Part shown: positions 1-8,603 of the stretch, piece by piece
Layout: each line of letters begins with the position of its first letter
How positions within the stretch are numbered: position 1 is the first letter of the stretch
Assembly (NCBI RefSeq): GCF_029626225.1
Contig: NZ_JARUBP010000001.1
Span: 1,984,001 to 2,048,000, forward strand
Reading direction: 5' to 3'
Length of the DNA: 64,000 bases
Source: Asanoa sp. WMMD1127
Lineage (GTDB): Bacteria > Actinomycetota > Actinomycetes > Mycobacteriales > Micromonosporaceae
The notes under the pieces: generated by a model
Seen by the model: the letters and a program-made list of their open reading frames with translations, nothing else
What the model was told of the DNA's origin: nothing
Database searches by the model: none
Translations under genes and position numbers: made by a program

Positions 1-1
1 C

Positions 2-148
2 GACCTCGGCATGTTCGCGTGGGCCGGCTGGGGGCGGGTGGCCGTGGCCAACGCGCACCCGCTGGTCCGGGCCGCGGCCGACGAGGTGACCCTGAGCAAC
101 GACGAGGACGGTGTGGCGATTTACCTCGACCGGCTACTGTCGCGATGA
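2..148 (+). CDS. HAD-IIB (Cof-type) phosphatase, C-terminal fragment at window edge
   Basis: Only the last 48 codons lie in the window; the 5' end is off the left edge. The visible peptide starts DLGMFAWAGWGRVAVANAHP and ends YLDRLLSR, matching the end of a Cof-type haloacid-dehalogenase hydrolase: the motif IV region, then 'ANAHPLVRAAADEV' and 'NDEDGVA'. The next gene ends the same way (GNAHPAVKEIADEV, NEDDGVATYL), so the two are tandem paralogues. The stop TGA overlaps the next start as ATGA, which suggests translational coupling. The family dephosphorylates small phosphorylated metabolites such as sugar phosphates; the substrate cannot be told from this fragment. Confidence 0.75.
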   Translation, partial: DLGMFAWAGWGRVAVANAHPLVRAAADEVTLSNDEDGVAIYLDRLLSR

Positions 149-939
149 TGTTGATCGCCACGGACCTCGACGGAACCCTCCTCCGCGCCGACAAGACGAT
201 CAGTGCCCGCACCTCCGCCGCGCTGGAGCGGGCGGCCGCCGCCGACCTGCCGGTGGTGCTGGTGACCGGCCGGCCGATCCGCTGGCTCAAGCTGGTCTAC
301 GAGCAGCTGGCCACGCCGCTGCCGGCCGTCTGCGCCAACGGGGCCGTGGTCTACGACCCGCACCGTGACCAGGTGTTGCGGGCCAACCCGATGGCGCCGG
401 AGGCGCTCGCGGAGATCGCCCGCCGGCTCGCCGACGAGGTGCCCGAGGCGGTGCTGGCGGTCGAGATCATGGACGGCCGGGAGATGCGGCACCACATCGA
501 CTACCCGATGCAGTGGGACACCCCGCACGGCGGCGTCGAGGCCGTCGAGGCGGTGGCCGAGCTCCTGCGGGAGCCCGCGGTCAAGCTGCTCGTGCGGGCC
601 GGCGAGCGGGATCCCGACGAGTTCACGGCCCGGGTGGGCAAGGCCCTGGCCGGCGTGGCCGAGGCGACCCACTCCTCGACGTCGGGCCTGGTCGAGGTGT
701 CCGCGTCCGGCGTCACCAAGGCCGCCGGGCTGGCCTGGTACTGCGCGCGGCTCGGCGTGCCGGCCGCCGACGTGACCGCGTTCGGCGACATGCCCAACGA
801 CGTGCCGATGCTGGCCTGGGCCGGGCGCGCGATCGCCGTGGGCAACGCCCACCCGGCCGTCAAGGAGATCGCCGACGAGGTCGTGGCCACCAACGAGGAC
901 GACGGCGTGGCGACCTATCTGGAGAAGGTGCTCGCCTAG
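145..939 (+). CDS. HAD-IIB (Cof-type) hydrolase
   Basis: A 264-residue cytosolic phosphatase of the Cof/YbiV type. Motif I is DLDGTLL near residue 7 (nucleophile and acid/base Asp), motif II is the Thr in 'VVLVTGRP', the motif III lysine is in the 'SGVTKAAG' stretch, and motif IV is 'AFGDMPNDVPML' with its Mg-binding aspartates. All catalytic residues are present. The start is the ATG overlapping the previous TGA (ATGA); a second in-frame ATG follows directly. An in-frame extension upstream runs over the previous gene and was not used. It ends tail-to-tail with bpa, the two TAG stops sharing the palindrome CTAG. Substrate unknown. Confidence 0.9.
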   Translation: MMLIATDLDGTLLRADKTISARTSAALERAAAADLPVVLVTGRPIRWLKLVYEQLATPLPAVCANGAVVYDPHRDQVLRANPMAPEALAEIARRLADEVPEAVLAVEIMDGREMRHHIDYPMQWDTPHGGVEAVEAVAELLREPAVKLLVRAGERDPDEFTARVGKALAGVAEATHSSTSGLVEVSASGVTKAAGLAWYCARLGVPAADVTAFGDMPNDVPMLAWAGRAIAVGNAHPAVKEIADEVVATNEDDGVATYLEKVLA

Positions 940-1526
940 AGGTATTGGCCGGTGCCGCGACCTTCGGTGCCGGGCTGCGGCGCCCCCGGAATGCCCGGGA
1001 TGACCCCCGGGACGGCGCCGGGTGGCAGCGCCGGGCGGCTACCGCCGCGCATCTGCTCGAGCTGCATGCGGGCGGCCATCTGCTGGGCCACCAGGGCGGC
1101 CTGGATGCCGTGGAACAGGCCCTCCAGCCAGCCGACCAGCTGGGCCTGTGCGACCCGCAGCTCGCCCTCGCTCGGCGTGGATGTCTCGCTGAACGGCAGC
1201 GACAGCCGCTCGAGCTCGTCGCGCAGCTCCGGCGAGAGCCCGTCTTCCAGCTCGACGATCGACCGCTGGTGGATGTCGCGCAGGCGGGCGCGGCTGGCCT
1301 CGTCGAGCGGGGCCGCGCGTACCTCTTCCAGCAGTTGCTTGATCATGCTGCCGATCCGCATGACCTTGGCCGGTTGCTCGATCTGGCGGCCCGGGTCTTC
1401 CTCGCCGCCGTCGGCGTCGGTGTCGACGGTGCCGACCGGCCGGCCGTCCGGCCCGACCACCACCACGGTGCCCGACCGACGGTTGGGTTCGGCCTGCTCG
1501 TCCGGCGCTCCTGGGGTCTCGGTCAT
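936..1526 (-). CDS. bpa: Bacterial proteasome activator Bpa/PafE
   Basis: A 196-residue protein resembling mycobacterial Bpa (PafE, Rv3780): an acidic, disordered N-terminus, a central helical bundle ('VMRIGSMIKQLLEEVRAAP', 'LVGWLEGLFHGIQAALVAQQ') and a Pro/Gly-rich linker ending in GQYL. In Bpa and the ATPase Mpa/ARC this C-terminal GQYL docks into the 20S proteasome alpha-ring and opens the gate. Bpa forms ATP-independent rings that feed unfolded proteins to the proteasome. The start is the ATG before TETPGAPDEQ; a TTG six codons upstream is possible. The proteasome core genes are not in this window. Confidence 0.92.
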   Translation of the reverse strand: MTETPGAPDEQAEPNRRSGTVVVVGPDGRPVGTVDTDADGGEEDPGRQIEQPAKVMRIGSMIKQLLEEVRAAPLDEASRARLRDIHQRSIVELEDGLSPELRDELERLSLPFSETSTPSEGELRVAQAQLVGWLEGLFHGIQAALVAQQMAARMQLEQMRGGSRPALPPGAVPGVIPGIPGAPQPGTEGRGTGQYL

Positions 1527-1591
1527 GACTCCATCTTTCCCCAACGCCCGCCGGGTGTGCTCCCCGGACCCGGCAAGCTAGCGTTCCGCGC

Positions 1592-2401
1592 ATGCCCACA
1601 GGCCGACCGGACCCCCGCGACGTGCTCGTTCTCCCCGCCGCGCCACCGGACGCGGTGGTCCGCTACGGGGCGGACGCCGACCACGTCGCCGACGTCCGGC
1701 TGCCCTCGGCCGGCGCGGGGCCGCTGGTGGTGGTGATCCACGGCGGTTTCTGGCGCGCCGAGTACGACCGGGCGCACACCGGTCATCTCGCCGCGGCGCT
1801 GGTCGCGGCGGGCTATCCGGTCGCCCAGCTCGAGTACCGCCGCACGGGTGGGGCCGGCGGCTGGCCGGCGACCTTCGACGACGTCCTGGCCGGGGTGGCC
1901 GCGCTGCCCGGGCTGGTCGCGCTGGCGGCCGCGGACCTGGGCCGGCCGGCGCCGTTGCCCGGGCCACCGCTGCTGGTCGGGCACTCGGCCGGCGGTCACC
2001 TGGCGCTCTGGTACGCGGCGCACGCGCCCGCCGCGGCCCGGCCGGCTGGGGTGCTGGCGCTCGCGCCGGTGGCCGACCTGGTGGAGGCGCACCGGCTGGA
2101 CCTCGACCGCGGCGCGGTCGCGGCCCTGCTCGGTGGCGACCCGGAGGCGTTCGCGGCCGCCTACGCCGCAGCTGATCCGCTGCCCCGCACGCCCCTGGGA
2201 TTACCCACCGTGATCCTCCATGGCACGGCGGATGCGCAGGTCCCCATCGCGCTGAGCCGGCGGTTCGTCGCGGCGGCCGGCGGCGTTGATAACGAAATAG
2301 CGCTGGATGAACTTCCTGAGGTAGGGCATTTCGAACTCATCGATCCGAGGTCAGCGGCGTGGAGCAAGGTGACGGAGGCGTTGCGGTCCTTGCAGCGGTG
2401 A
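1592..2401 (+). CDS. Alpha/beta hydrolase (kynurenine-formamidase / BD-FAE-like)
   Basis: A 269-residue cytosolic alpha/beta-hydrolase. The oxyanion-hole motif HGGFW is near residue 50, the nucleophile elbow GHSAGGH near 130, the acidic residue in 'ILHGTADAQVP' and the catalytic His in 'LPEVGHFELI'; the triad is complete. The HGGFW plus GHSAGG combination is typical of the BD-FAE / kynurenine formamidase-like esterases, which hydrolyse ester or formamide bonds. No other tryptophan-catabolism genes are adjacent, so the substrate is open. It starts at ATG and stands alone, divergent from bpa across about 65 bp. Confidence 0.85.
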   Translation: MPTGRPDPRDVLVLPAAPPDAVVRYGADADHVADVRLPSAGAGPLVVVIHGGFWRAEYDRAHTGHLAAALVAAGYPVAQLEYRRTGGAGGWPATFDDVLAGVAALPGLVALAAADLGRPAPLPGPPLLVGHSAGGHLALWYAAHAPAAARPAGVLALAPVADLVEAHRLDLDRGAVAALLGGDPEAFAAAYAAADPLPRTPLGLPTVILHGTADAQVPIALSRRFVAAAGGVDNEIALDELPEVGHFELIDPRSAAWSKVTEALRSLQR

Positions 2402-2486
2402 TCATCTTCATTGACGCAGCGTCGTTGAGGAGGTAGGAACCCGGGGGAGTGTGGCAACCAGCCCACCGGTCGGGGAGGGTCGTTCC

Positions 2487-3689
2487 GTGTCGCAGATGGA
2501 TCGTCGACAGGCGTTGCGCTTGTTCGCGGGGTTGGGTGCCGCGGGCCTGCTCGCCGGATGCGGCAACGACGACACGGCCGAGGCGGCCGCCGGCAACGAG
2601 CTGGTGAGCGACGAACCGATCAAAATCGGCCTGATCGCCCCGCAGACCGCCGGCTACAAGAACATCGGCGACGAGATCGCCCGCGGTTTCAACCTGTTCC
2701 TCGAGATGAACGACCAGCGGCTCGGCGGCCACCAGGTGCAGCTGGTCGTGGCCGACGAGGGCGAGACGGTCGAGTCCGGCAAGGCCGCGCTGGACAACCT
2801 GCTCAAGCAGGGCGTGCTGGCACTGACGGGCGTCGTCAACTCCACGGTGATGCTCGGCATCCGCGACACGGTCGAGCAGGCCCGGATCCCGCTCGTCGGC
2901 TCCTGCGCCTCGCCGTCGTCGCTGCAGAGCGTGGTCTACATCTGGCGCACGTCCTATGTGAACAATGAGGCCGGCCAGGCGTTGGGCCGCTACGTCGCCG
3001 AGAACGTCAAGGGCAAGGTCGGCATCATCGCGCCCGACTACGAGGCCGGCCGCGACGCGGTCGAGGGCTTCCGCACGGAGTTCGGCCCGACCGACTCGCG
3101 GATCAAGGCGGGTCCAGTGTGGACCGAATACAACGCCGAGCCGACCAAGACGTTCTTCCGGGCCAAGATTGACCAGGTGCGCAAGGGCAACCCCGAGGCC
3201 ATCTATTGTTTCTACAATGGACAGGCGGCGGTCGAGTTCCTTCGGCAGCTGCGGGCCGACGGCTACAAGGGGCAGATCTTCGCGCCCGGCTTCCTCACCG
3301 AGGGCGAGGTGCTCGGCGAGCTCAAGAGCAACGAGGCCAACGACGTCTTCACGGCGCTCAACTACTCGCCGGACCTCAACAACGCCGCCAACCGCGAGTT
3401 CGCCACCGCCTTCCGCCAGAAGTACGAGGCCACGCCGACGACGTACGCGGTCGCTTCCTACGACGCCGCTCAGGTGATCGACAAGGCGGTGCGGATCGCC
3501 GGCAAGAACCCCACGCCGCAGGCGGTCAACCTGGCGATGGGCAAAGTCGGACTCATCGACAGCCCGCGCGGCGAATGGCAGTTCAACCAGACGCGCACGC
3601 CGCAGCAGAAGTGGTACCTCCGCCAGGTGCGCCGCGACGGGCCCGTGCTGTCGAACGTGGTGATCAACGAGCTGGCGACGCTGGGCTGA
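2487..3689 (+). CDS. ABC transporter substrate-binding lipoprotein (branched-chain amino acid / Peripla_BP_6 type)
   Basis: A 400-residue type I periplasmic-binding protein. The N-terminus has a twin-arginine-like segment (DRRQALRLF), a hydrophobic stretch and the lipobox LLAGC, so the mature protein is predicted to be a lipid-anchored extracytoplasmic receptor. The mature part begins 'IKIGLIAPQTAGYKN' and keeps the LivJ/Peripla_BP_6 fold pattern, as in 'PLVGSCAS' and 'VASYDAAQVIDKAV'. The GTG at 2487 was chosen because GGGGAGG lies 8 bases upstream; an in-frame GTG at 2451 lacks this. No permease or ATPase gene is adjacent, so this is an orphan receptor. The ligand is unknown. Confidence 0.87.
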   Translation: MSQMDRRQALRLFAGLGAAGLLAGCGNDDTAEAAAGNELVSDEPIKIGLIAPQTAGYKNIGDEIARGFNLFLEMNDQRLGGHQVQLVVADEGETVESGKAALDNLLKQGVLALTGVVNSTVMLGIRDTVEQARIPLVGSCASPSSLQSVVYIWRTSYVNNEAGQALGRYVAENVKGKVGIIAPDYEAGRDAVEGFRTEFGPTDSRIKAGPVWTEYNAEPTKTFFRAKIDQVRKGNPEAIYCFYNGQAAVEFLRQLRADGYKGQIFAPGFLTEGEVLGELKSNEANDVFTALNYSPDLNNAANREFATAFRQKYEATPTTYAVASYDAAQVIDKAVRIAGKNPTPQAVNLAMGKVGLIDSPRGEWQFNQTRTPQQKWYLRQVRRDGPVLSNVVINELATLG

Positions 3690-3695
3690 CCCTGT

Positions 3696-4529
3696 TCAGG
3701 GGCGCAGCTCCGCGACGCAGCACTTGACGCTGCCGCCGCCTTTCTTGAGCTCGCCCAGCTCGACCGGCACGGGCGTGTAGCCGGCGCTGGTCAGCTTGGC
3801 GGCCAAACCGGTGGCCTCCGCGTTGAGCACGACGTTGCGGCCGTCGCTGACGAGGTTGAGGCCGAAGGCCAGGGCGTCGTCCTCGTCGGCGATCAGCGCG
3901 TCGGGGAACAGCTGCGCCAGGACGCGCTGGGAGCCGGCCGAGAAGGCGCCCGGGTAGTAGGTGATCCGCTCGTCGTCGAGGGCGGCCAGCGCGACGTCGA
4001 GGTGGTAGAAGCGCGGGTCGACGAGCTGCAGGGAGACCACCGGGCGGCCGAGCGCCTCCTGGGCGTGGCTGTGGGCCACGGACTCCGTGCGGAAACCGTG
4101 CCCGGCGAGGATCATGCCGCCGTACGCGTGGGGCAGGTAGGCGAAGTCGCCCTCACCCTCGTTGATCTCGGTCGGCTCGACGTAGGTCCAGCCCTGCTCG
4201 ACGTAGAACGCGCGGTGGGCGGCGGCCTCGGCGGCCCGCTGCGGATAGCGGAACCGGGCGCCGAACGCCGTGCCGTCGACCGTGAAGGCGCCGTTTGCCG
4301 CATAGACCATGTCGGGCAGCCCGTCCTCGGCCGGCAGCACGTGCACGGTGTGGCCGAGCCGGACCAGCGTCTCGTGGAGCAGCTGCCACTGTTTCAGGGC
4401 CAGCTCCGTGTCCACGGCCGCGCTCGTGTCCATCCACGGGTTGATCGCGTACACCACCGTGAACCGCTCCGGCGGGCACATGAGATATGTCCGCTTACGC
4501 GACTTCCGCTCGTCCTTCACGATCACCAT
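3696..4529 (-). CDS. ddaH: Dimethylarginine dimethylaminohydrolase / arginine-deiminase-fold enzyme
   Basis: A 277-residue amidinotransferase-superfamily protein. The N-terminal signature 'YLMCPPERFTVVYAINPWMD' is followed by 'INEGEGDF' (substrate-binding acidic residues), 'DPRFYHLDVALA' (catalytic His) and a C-terminal 'GGGSVKCCVAEL' with the nucleophilic Cys. This is the pattern of DDAH-like enzymes that act on N-methylated arginine to give citrulline. The start is the ATG before VIVKDERKSR; a longer open frame would run over the divergent regulator. It is divergent from an Lrp-family gene with a 58-bp gap. In many actinobacteria this enzyme is paired with Lrp and an ornithine aminotransferase; rocD is not seen here. 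Confidence 0.85.
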   Translation of the reverse strand: MVIVKDERKSRKRTYLMCPPERFTVVYAINPWMDTSAAVDTELALKQWQLLHETLVRLGHTVHVLPAEDGLPDMVYAANGAFTVDGTAFGARFRYPQRAAEAAAHRAFYVEQGWTYVEPTEINEGEGDFAYLPHAYGGMILAGHGFRTESVAHSHAQEALGRPVVSLQLVDPRFYHLDVALAALDDERITYYPGAFSAGSQRVLAQLFPDALIADEDDALAFGLNLVSDGRNVVLNAEATGLAAKLTSAGYTPVPVELGELKKGGGSVKCCVAELRP

Positions 4530-4587
4530 GATCAGGTACTCTTCGTGGTCAAGACAGCCGAATCTCTTGCTTGGGAGAGGCGAAACG
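4530..4587. promoter_or_regulatory. Divergent promoter region between ddaH and lrp-type regulator
   Basis: A 58-bp gap between two divergently transcribed genes. It carries the ribosome-binding site GGGAGAGG for the TTG start at 4588 and is less GC-rich than its surroundings. Because an Lrp/AsnC regulator flanks the gap, an Lrp operator controlling both genes is expected here; I see no clean palindrome, so this is inference. Confidence 0.4.
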
Positions 4588-5046
4588 TTGCAGATCGACG
4601 ACGTGGACCAGCGAATCATTGCGTCACTCGTCGCGGACGCCCGTGCCTCGTACTCGGAGATCGGTGAGAAGGTCTCGCTCTCCGCGCCGGCGGTGAAGAG
4701 GCGCGTCGATCGCCTGCGGGCGGCGGGCGTGATCCGCGGCTTCACGGCGGTCGTCGATCCGGCCGCGGTGGGGTGGACGACGGAGGCGTTCGTGGAGCTC
4801 TACTGCACCGGGCGGACGACGCCGGCCCAGCTCACGGTCGCGACGCGGCGGCATCCGGAGGTGGTGGGGGCGTACACGGTGTCGGGCGAGGCGGACGCTC
4901 TCGTGCACCTGCGTGCGGCGGACATCGCCCACCTGGAGCAGGCCCTCGAGCGCCTGCGCGCGGAGCCGTTCGTCACCTCCACCCGGAGCATGATCGTGCT
5001 GAGCCGCCTGGTCGACGCCCCCAACGTGGTCCCGGCCCCGCACTGA
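4588..5046 (+). CDS. Lrp/AsnC-family transcriptional regulator
   Basis: A 152-residue regulator. The N-terminal winged helix starts 'IDDVDQRIIASLVADARASY' and has the HTH 'YSEIGEKVSLSAPAVKRRVD'; the C-terminal RAM/AsnC effector domain includes 'VVGAYTVSGEADALVHLRAA'. It is the standard size for the family. The TTG at 4588 is preferred because GGGAGAGG sits 7 bases upstream and the protein then begins exactly at the HTH domain. It probably senses an amino acid and controls the divergent dimethylargininase gene; the effector is not shown. Confidence 0.9.
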   Translation: MQIDDVDQRIIASLVADARASYSEIGEKVSLSAPAVKRRVDRLRAAGVIRGFTAVVDPAAVGWTTEAFVELYCTGRTTPAQLTVATRRHPEVVGAYTVSGEADALVHLRAADIAHLEQALERLRAEPFVTSTRSMIVLSRLVDAPNVVPAPH

Positions 5047-5098
5047 TCCCACGCGTTTCGGTGGGAACGGTCGTGGACGGGCCCGCGTCCAAAGCGGC

Positions 5099-6979
5099 AT
5101 GACGATCGCCAGGCGCGGTGCGTACGCCCTTGTCGCTGTGTTGCTCTTGAGCGGGTGCACCGGTGAGCCCACCGCCGCACCACCGCCCTCCCCGACCGCG
5201 CTGCCCGCCCCGGCGTTCCGGCTGGTGGCGTTCGACTCGTGCGCCGATGTGCTGGCCGGGTTGAAGCAGGCCGCCAAGGAGGTGGTGACGCCGTGGGGCT
5301 TCGAGGGTGACTGGCGCGCGGGGCGGCTGCCGATGGCGGCCGCCGGGGGTTCTGTGGAGGACGCGGCGAACACGCGGGGCGACGCGGGTGTCGCCAAGGC
5401 GCCGTCCGGGGCCGAGCAGACCGGCTACTCGGGCACCAACAATCACGAGGCCGGTGTCGAGGAGCCGGACCTGGTCAAGACCGATGGCCGGCGGATCGTG
5501 ACGGTGTCGGGCGGGACGCTGCGCGTGGTCGATGCGGCGACCCGACGGGTGACCGGCAGCCTCGACCTGTCCGACGGCCGAGGGCAGCTGGGCGAGGGGA
5601 CGCTGCTGCTCTCCGGCGACCGGGCGATGGTGCTCATGTCGGCGTTCGGGCCGATCTCCAAGGATCGGGGCTTCGCTCCCTATCTCGACTCGGCTGTCCG
5701 GCTGGTCACTGTGGACCTGGCCGGGGCGCGGCCGACGGTGGTGGGCTCCTACACGATCGATGGTTCGCTGGTAGACGCACGGCAGGTGGGCGCGACGGCG
5801 CGGATCGTGGTCCGCAGCCGGCCGCGGATCGAGTTCCCCTACCGCGCCACCACCGACGCGAAGCGGTTGCGGGACAACCGGGGGGCCATTGACCGGTCCA
5901 CAATCGACGATTGGCTGCCGCGGTGGACGGCGTCGAGCGCCGGCGAGGAACGCGGTGGCCGGATCGACTGCGGCGCGCTGCGCAAGCCCGAGGTGTTCTC
6001 CGGGACGTCGCTGCTGACCGTGCTCGGCTTCGACATCGGCGCCGCGGCGTTCGGAGACGGCGACCCCACCACCATCGTCGCCGACGGAAACTTCGTCTAC
6101 AGCAACGGCGCCAGCCTCTACGTGGCCAACGACCAGCGCTGGCGGGTTCTTCGTGCCGACGTCGGCCGGCTGCGCGACGACACGATCATCTACCGGTTCG
6201 ACGTTACCGGCAGCGGGCCGCCGCGCTACGTGGCCGCGGGTTCGGTGCCCGGCTATCTGATCAACCAGTACGCGATGTCGGAGTTCGACGGTCACCTCCG
6301 GGTCGCGACCACGCTGGCCGAGAACACGTCGTCGGTGCACGTCCTGCGCGCGGGCGACCTGGTCGAGGTCGGTGTGGTCGAGGGCCTGGGCAAGGGCGAG
6401 CGGATCTATGCCGTGCGGTTCGCCGGGGCGGTCGGCTATGTGGTGACGTTCCGGCAGACGGATCCGCTCTACACGCTGGATCTCCGTGAGCCGGCCCGAC
6501 CGACGGTCCGCGGCGAGCTGAAGATCAACGGGTATTCGGCCTACCTGCATCCGCTGGATCCCGGCCGCTTGATCGGCGTCGGCCAGGACGCCGACTCACG
6601 GGGTCGGGTGTTGGGGGCGCAGGTGTCGCTGTTCGACGTGGCCGACCTGGCCGAGCCACGCCGGGTCGCCCAGCACCGCGTCAAGAGCGGCTGGTCGGAA
6701 GCGGAGAACGACCCGCACGCCTTCCTCTATTGGGCGGAGTCCGGGCTGCTGGTCATCCCGATGAGCTGGAACTCGCACTTCGGCGTGCTCGCGTTGCGGG
6801 TCACCGAATCGGGCCTGAAGGAGGTCGGCCGGCTACGCCATCCCCAGGCGCAGGGTTATGACGTCCTGATCCGGCGCTCGCTGATGGTCAACGGAACCCT
6901 GTGGACAGTGTCCGACGCCGGCATGCGCGCCACCGACGCGACCTCCCTGCGCGACCAGGCCTGGCTGCCGTTCGCGTAG
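5099..6979 (+). CDS. Secreted beta-propeller domain lipoprotein
   Basis: A 626-residue protein with a signal sequence and lipobox LLSGC around residue 16, then a Pro/Ala-rich linker. The segment 'NNHEAGVEEPDLVKTDG' is the hallmark entry to the actinobacterial/archaeal beta-propeller family (PF09826). Repeated blade-like strands such as 'LRVVDAATRRVTGSLDL' and 'VSLFDVADLAEPRRVAQHRV' follow to the end. It is predicted to be anchored on the outer face of the membrane. No catalytic motif is evident; propellers of this family are usually binding modules. It is monocistronic, 52 bp after the Lrp gene. Confidence 0.82.
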   Translation: MTIARRGAYALVAVLLLSGCTGEPTAAPPPSPTALPAPAFRLVAFDSCADVLAGLKQAAKEVVTPWGFEGDWRAGRLPMAAAGGSVEDAANTRGDAGVAKAPSGAEQTGYSGTNNHEAGVEEPDLVKTDGRRIVTVSGGTLRVVDAATRRVTGSLDLSDGRGQLGEGTLLLSGDRAMVLMSAFGPISKDRGFAPYLDSAVRLVTVDLAGARPTVVGSYTIDGSLVDARQVGATARIVVRSRPRIEFPYRATTDAKRLRDNRGAIDRSTIDDWLPRWTASSAGEERGGRIDCGALRKPEVFSGTSLLTVLGFDIGAAAFGDGDPTTIVADGNFVYSNGASLYVANDQRWRVLRADVGRLRDDTIIYRFDVTGSGPPRYVAAGSVPGYLINQYAMSEFDGHLRVATTLAENTSSVHVLRAGDLVEVGVVEGLGKGERIYAVRFAGAVGYVVTFRQTDPLYTLDLREPARPTVRGELKINGYSAYLHPLDPGRLIGVGQDADSRGRVLGAQVSLFDVADLAEPRRVAQHRVKSGWSEAENDPHAFLYWAESGLLVIPMSWNSHFGVLALRVTESGLKEVGRLRHPQAQGYDVLIRRSLMVNGTLWTVSDAGMRATDATSLRDQAWLPFA

Positions 6980-7010
6980 GCCTTTGGCTCCGCGGGCCTG
7001 GGCCTTGGTC

Positions 7011-7072
7011 GGGCGGCCTGGCTTCGCCGCCTGGCTTCGCGGCCCGACCTTCGTCGGGCGGCCTGGCTTCGC
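7011..7072. repeat. Short direct repeats of a 12-bp motif
   Basis: The 12-mer GCCTGGCTTCGC occurs at 7016, 7029 and 7061, with related 'GGCTTGGTCGG' and 'GGCTTCG' words around it. It fills the convergent gap between the beta-propeller gene and the YbjN-like gene and looks non-coding. Confidence 0.6.
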
Positions 7073-7115
7073 GGGTCTTTGGCTTGGTCGGTTTGCTTCG
7101 TTGGCTTCGGCGCGG

Positions 7116-8204
7116 TTACAGGTACATGCCTGTCTTGGGCTCCTGGGAGCCGCGGTTGGCCGGCTTGTCGCCCTCGCCGAAGAACCGTTTGCCGCCGAAC
7201 TCGCCGTGCAGGCGGTCGTCGAGCTCGTCGGCGAGGCCGGTCATGACCTGGACGGCGAGCATGAGGTGGGTGGCCTGGAAGTTGCGGCCGAACACCGGGA
7301 TCGACGCCCAGACGGTGTCGTTGGTGCAGTAGAGGCGGCCGATCGGCATGCGGTTGGTCAGCTCCGAGAGCTTGACGTAGAGCTGCTCGGTCGGCTCGAC
7401 CTCGGTCAGCACCGGAGAGAAGACGTCGACGAGCGGCGGGTTGTCGCGGACGCGTACGAACACCATGGCCGAGCCCGCCCGGATGCCGATGTCGCCGTCG
7501 GAGTCGACCTTGAGTTGCTCCGGCTCGGACTTCATCAGCGCGGCGACCACCGTGCGGACCCGCTCTTCGAGAGCGATGCTGTCGTCGTCGTCCGTTTCGC
7601 CGCGGGCCGCCATCTGCTGGCCGGCCTTTATCGCGTTGTCGAGGTCGAGGCTGCCGGCCACCTCGGGCCGCGCGGTGGCCAGCGGCTCGACCGCGATCGG
7701 CTCGTCCTCGACGTCATGCACGAGGTAGACCAGGAACGCCGGGTGCGGCGCACCGTAGACGTCACGCAGGGTGCGCGAGACCGTCGTGGCGATCCGGGAC
7801 GCGTCCTTGGTCGACGCGTGCAATCCGAACTGCTCACCGGAGTCGGGCAGCACACCCGGCGGCGACCACCCGAGCGCGACGAGGTCGGCCACGGCGCCCC
7901 GATCGAGCCGGTAGCCCTCCGGCAGTGCGGAGTTGCCGACCGCGAGCGCGCGTACCATGCCGTCGCTCAAGATCTGCAGCTCGACGGAGTAGACCGCGGC
8001 GCCGGTGCCCGACGCGGTCGGATCGAGCGTCAGCTCGACCCGCGCACCTTCCGGCAGCTCGGGCAACACCTTGGCCAACGCGCGCGCGAAGTCCCGCCAG
8101 GCCTCGATGACCTTGCCCCGCAGATCGGCCGTGCTGGCCTCGTCGAGCAGGATGGCATCGGTGAAGCCGTCGTCCCCCGTACTCGTTAGCTGCGCTGACG
8201 TCAT
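7116..8204 (-). CDS. YbjN/TY-Chap-like putative peptide-binding chaperone with C-terminal GMYL
   Basis: A 362-residue soluble protein of a type found in actinobacteria and related to YbjN/type III secretion chaperone (TY-Chap) folds. I see two copies of the fold: an N-terminal half, and a second half from about residue 205 ('LEERVRTVVAALMKSEPEQL', 'IRAGSAMVFVRVRD', 'LYVKLSELTNRMPIGRLYC'). A Gly/Lys-rich linker leads to the C-terminal residues TGMYL. That end closely resembles the GQYL proteasome-docking tail of Bpa, encoded 6 kb away. The fold assignment is by pattern only; a role as a proteasome adaptor is inference. Start ATG; transcribed alone from the 160-bp gap upstream. Confidence 0.65.
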   Translation of the reverse strand: MTSAQLTSTGDDGFTDAILLDEASTADLRGKVIEAWRDFARALAKVLPELPEGARVELTLDPTASGTGAAVYSVELQILSDGMVRALAVGNSALPEGYRLDRGAVADLVALGWSPPGVLPDSGEQFGLHASTKDASRIATTVSRTLRDVYGAPHPAFLVYLVHDVEDEPIAVEPLATARPEVAGSLDLDNAIKAGQQMAARGETDDDDSIALEERVRTVVAALMKSEPEQLKVDSDGDIGIRAGSAMVFVRVRDNPPLVDVFSPVLTEVEPTEQLYVKLSELTNRMPIGRLYCTNDTVWASIPVFGRNFQATHLMLAVQVMTGLADELDDRLHGEFGGKRFFGEGDKPANRGSQEPKTGMYL

Positions 8205-8363
8205 GATCGCCTCCGTCCGTCAGCCACACCCTACCCACGGCACCGGTTCCCACGGATAGGCCGGTGTGAGTCGGATAACCGCATTACATCGCGCTTCCAC
8301 CCAGTCTGCTGACCGAGCCGCCGATGGCCGGCTGACTGCTGACGGAACGCGAGGATTGCGAGG

Positions 8364-8603
8364 TTATCCCGCGCCGCGCTCCCCTTGATCGGCCGCGAGC
8401 GCGGTCAAGGCGGCCGCCGCCTCCCGCGGGTCCCGCCCTCGACCGACGGCCAACCCGAGCAGGTACGCCGTCACCGGCGCGGCCGGCCGCACGGTGTTGT
8501 GGGCGACATCGCGGGCCAGGTCGAGCACGAGCGAAACGTCCGCCTCGGCCGGCGCTATGTCCAACTCCGCGCAGGCGGCCTTCACCCACTCGTCGAGCGT
8601 CAT
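8364..8603 (-). CDS. DUF6457-like small protein coupled to MobA-like gene
   Basis: A 79-residue acidic helical protein beginning MTLDEWVKAACAELDI, similar to the short DUF6457 proteins that accompany or are fused to MobA-like nucleotidyltransferases in actinobacteria. The start chosen is the ATG that overlaps the mobA-like stop as ATGA; a start nine codons upstream would overlap more. The coupling implies a shared function in molybdenum cofactor work, but no biochemical role is known to me. Confidence 0.7.
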   Translation of the reverse strand: MTLDEWVKAACAELDIAPAEADVSLVLDLARDVAHNTVRPAAPVTAYLLGLAVGRGRDPREAAAALTALAADQGERGAG

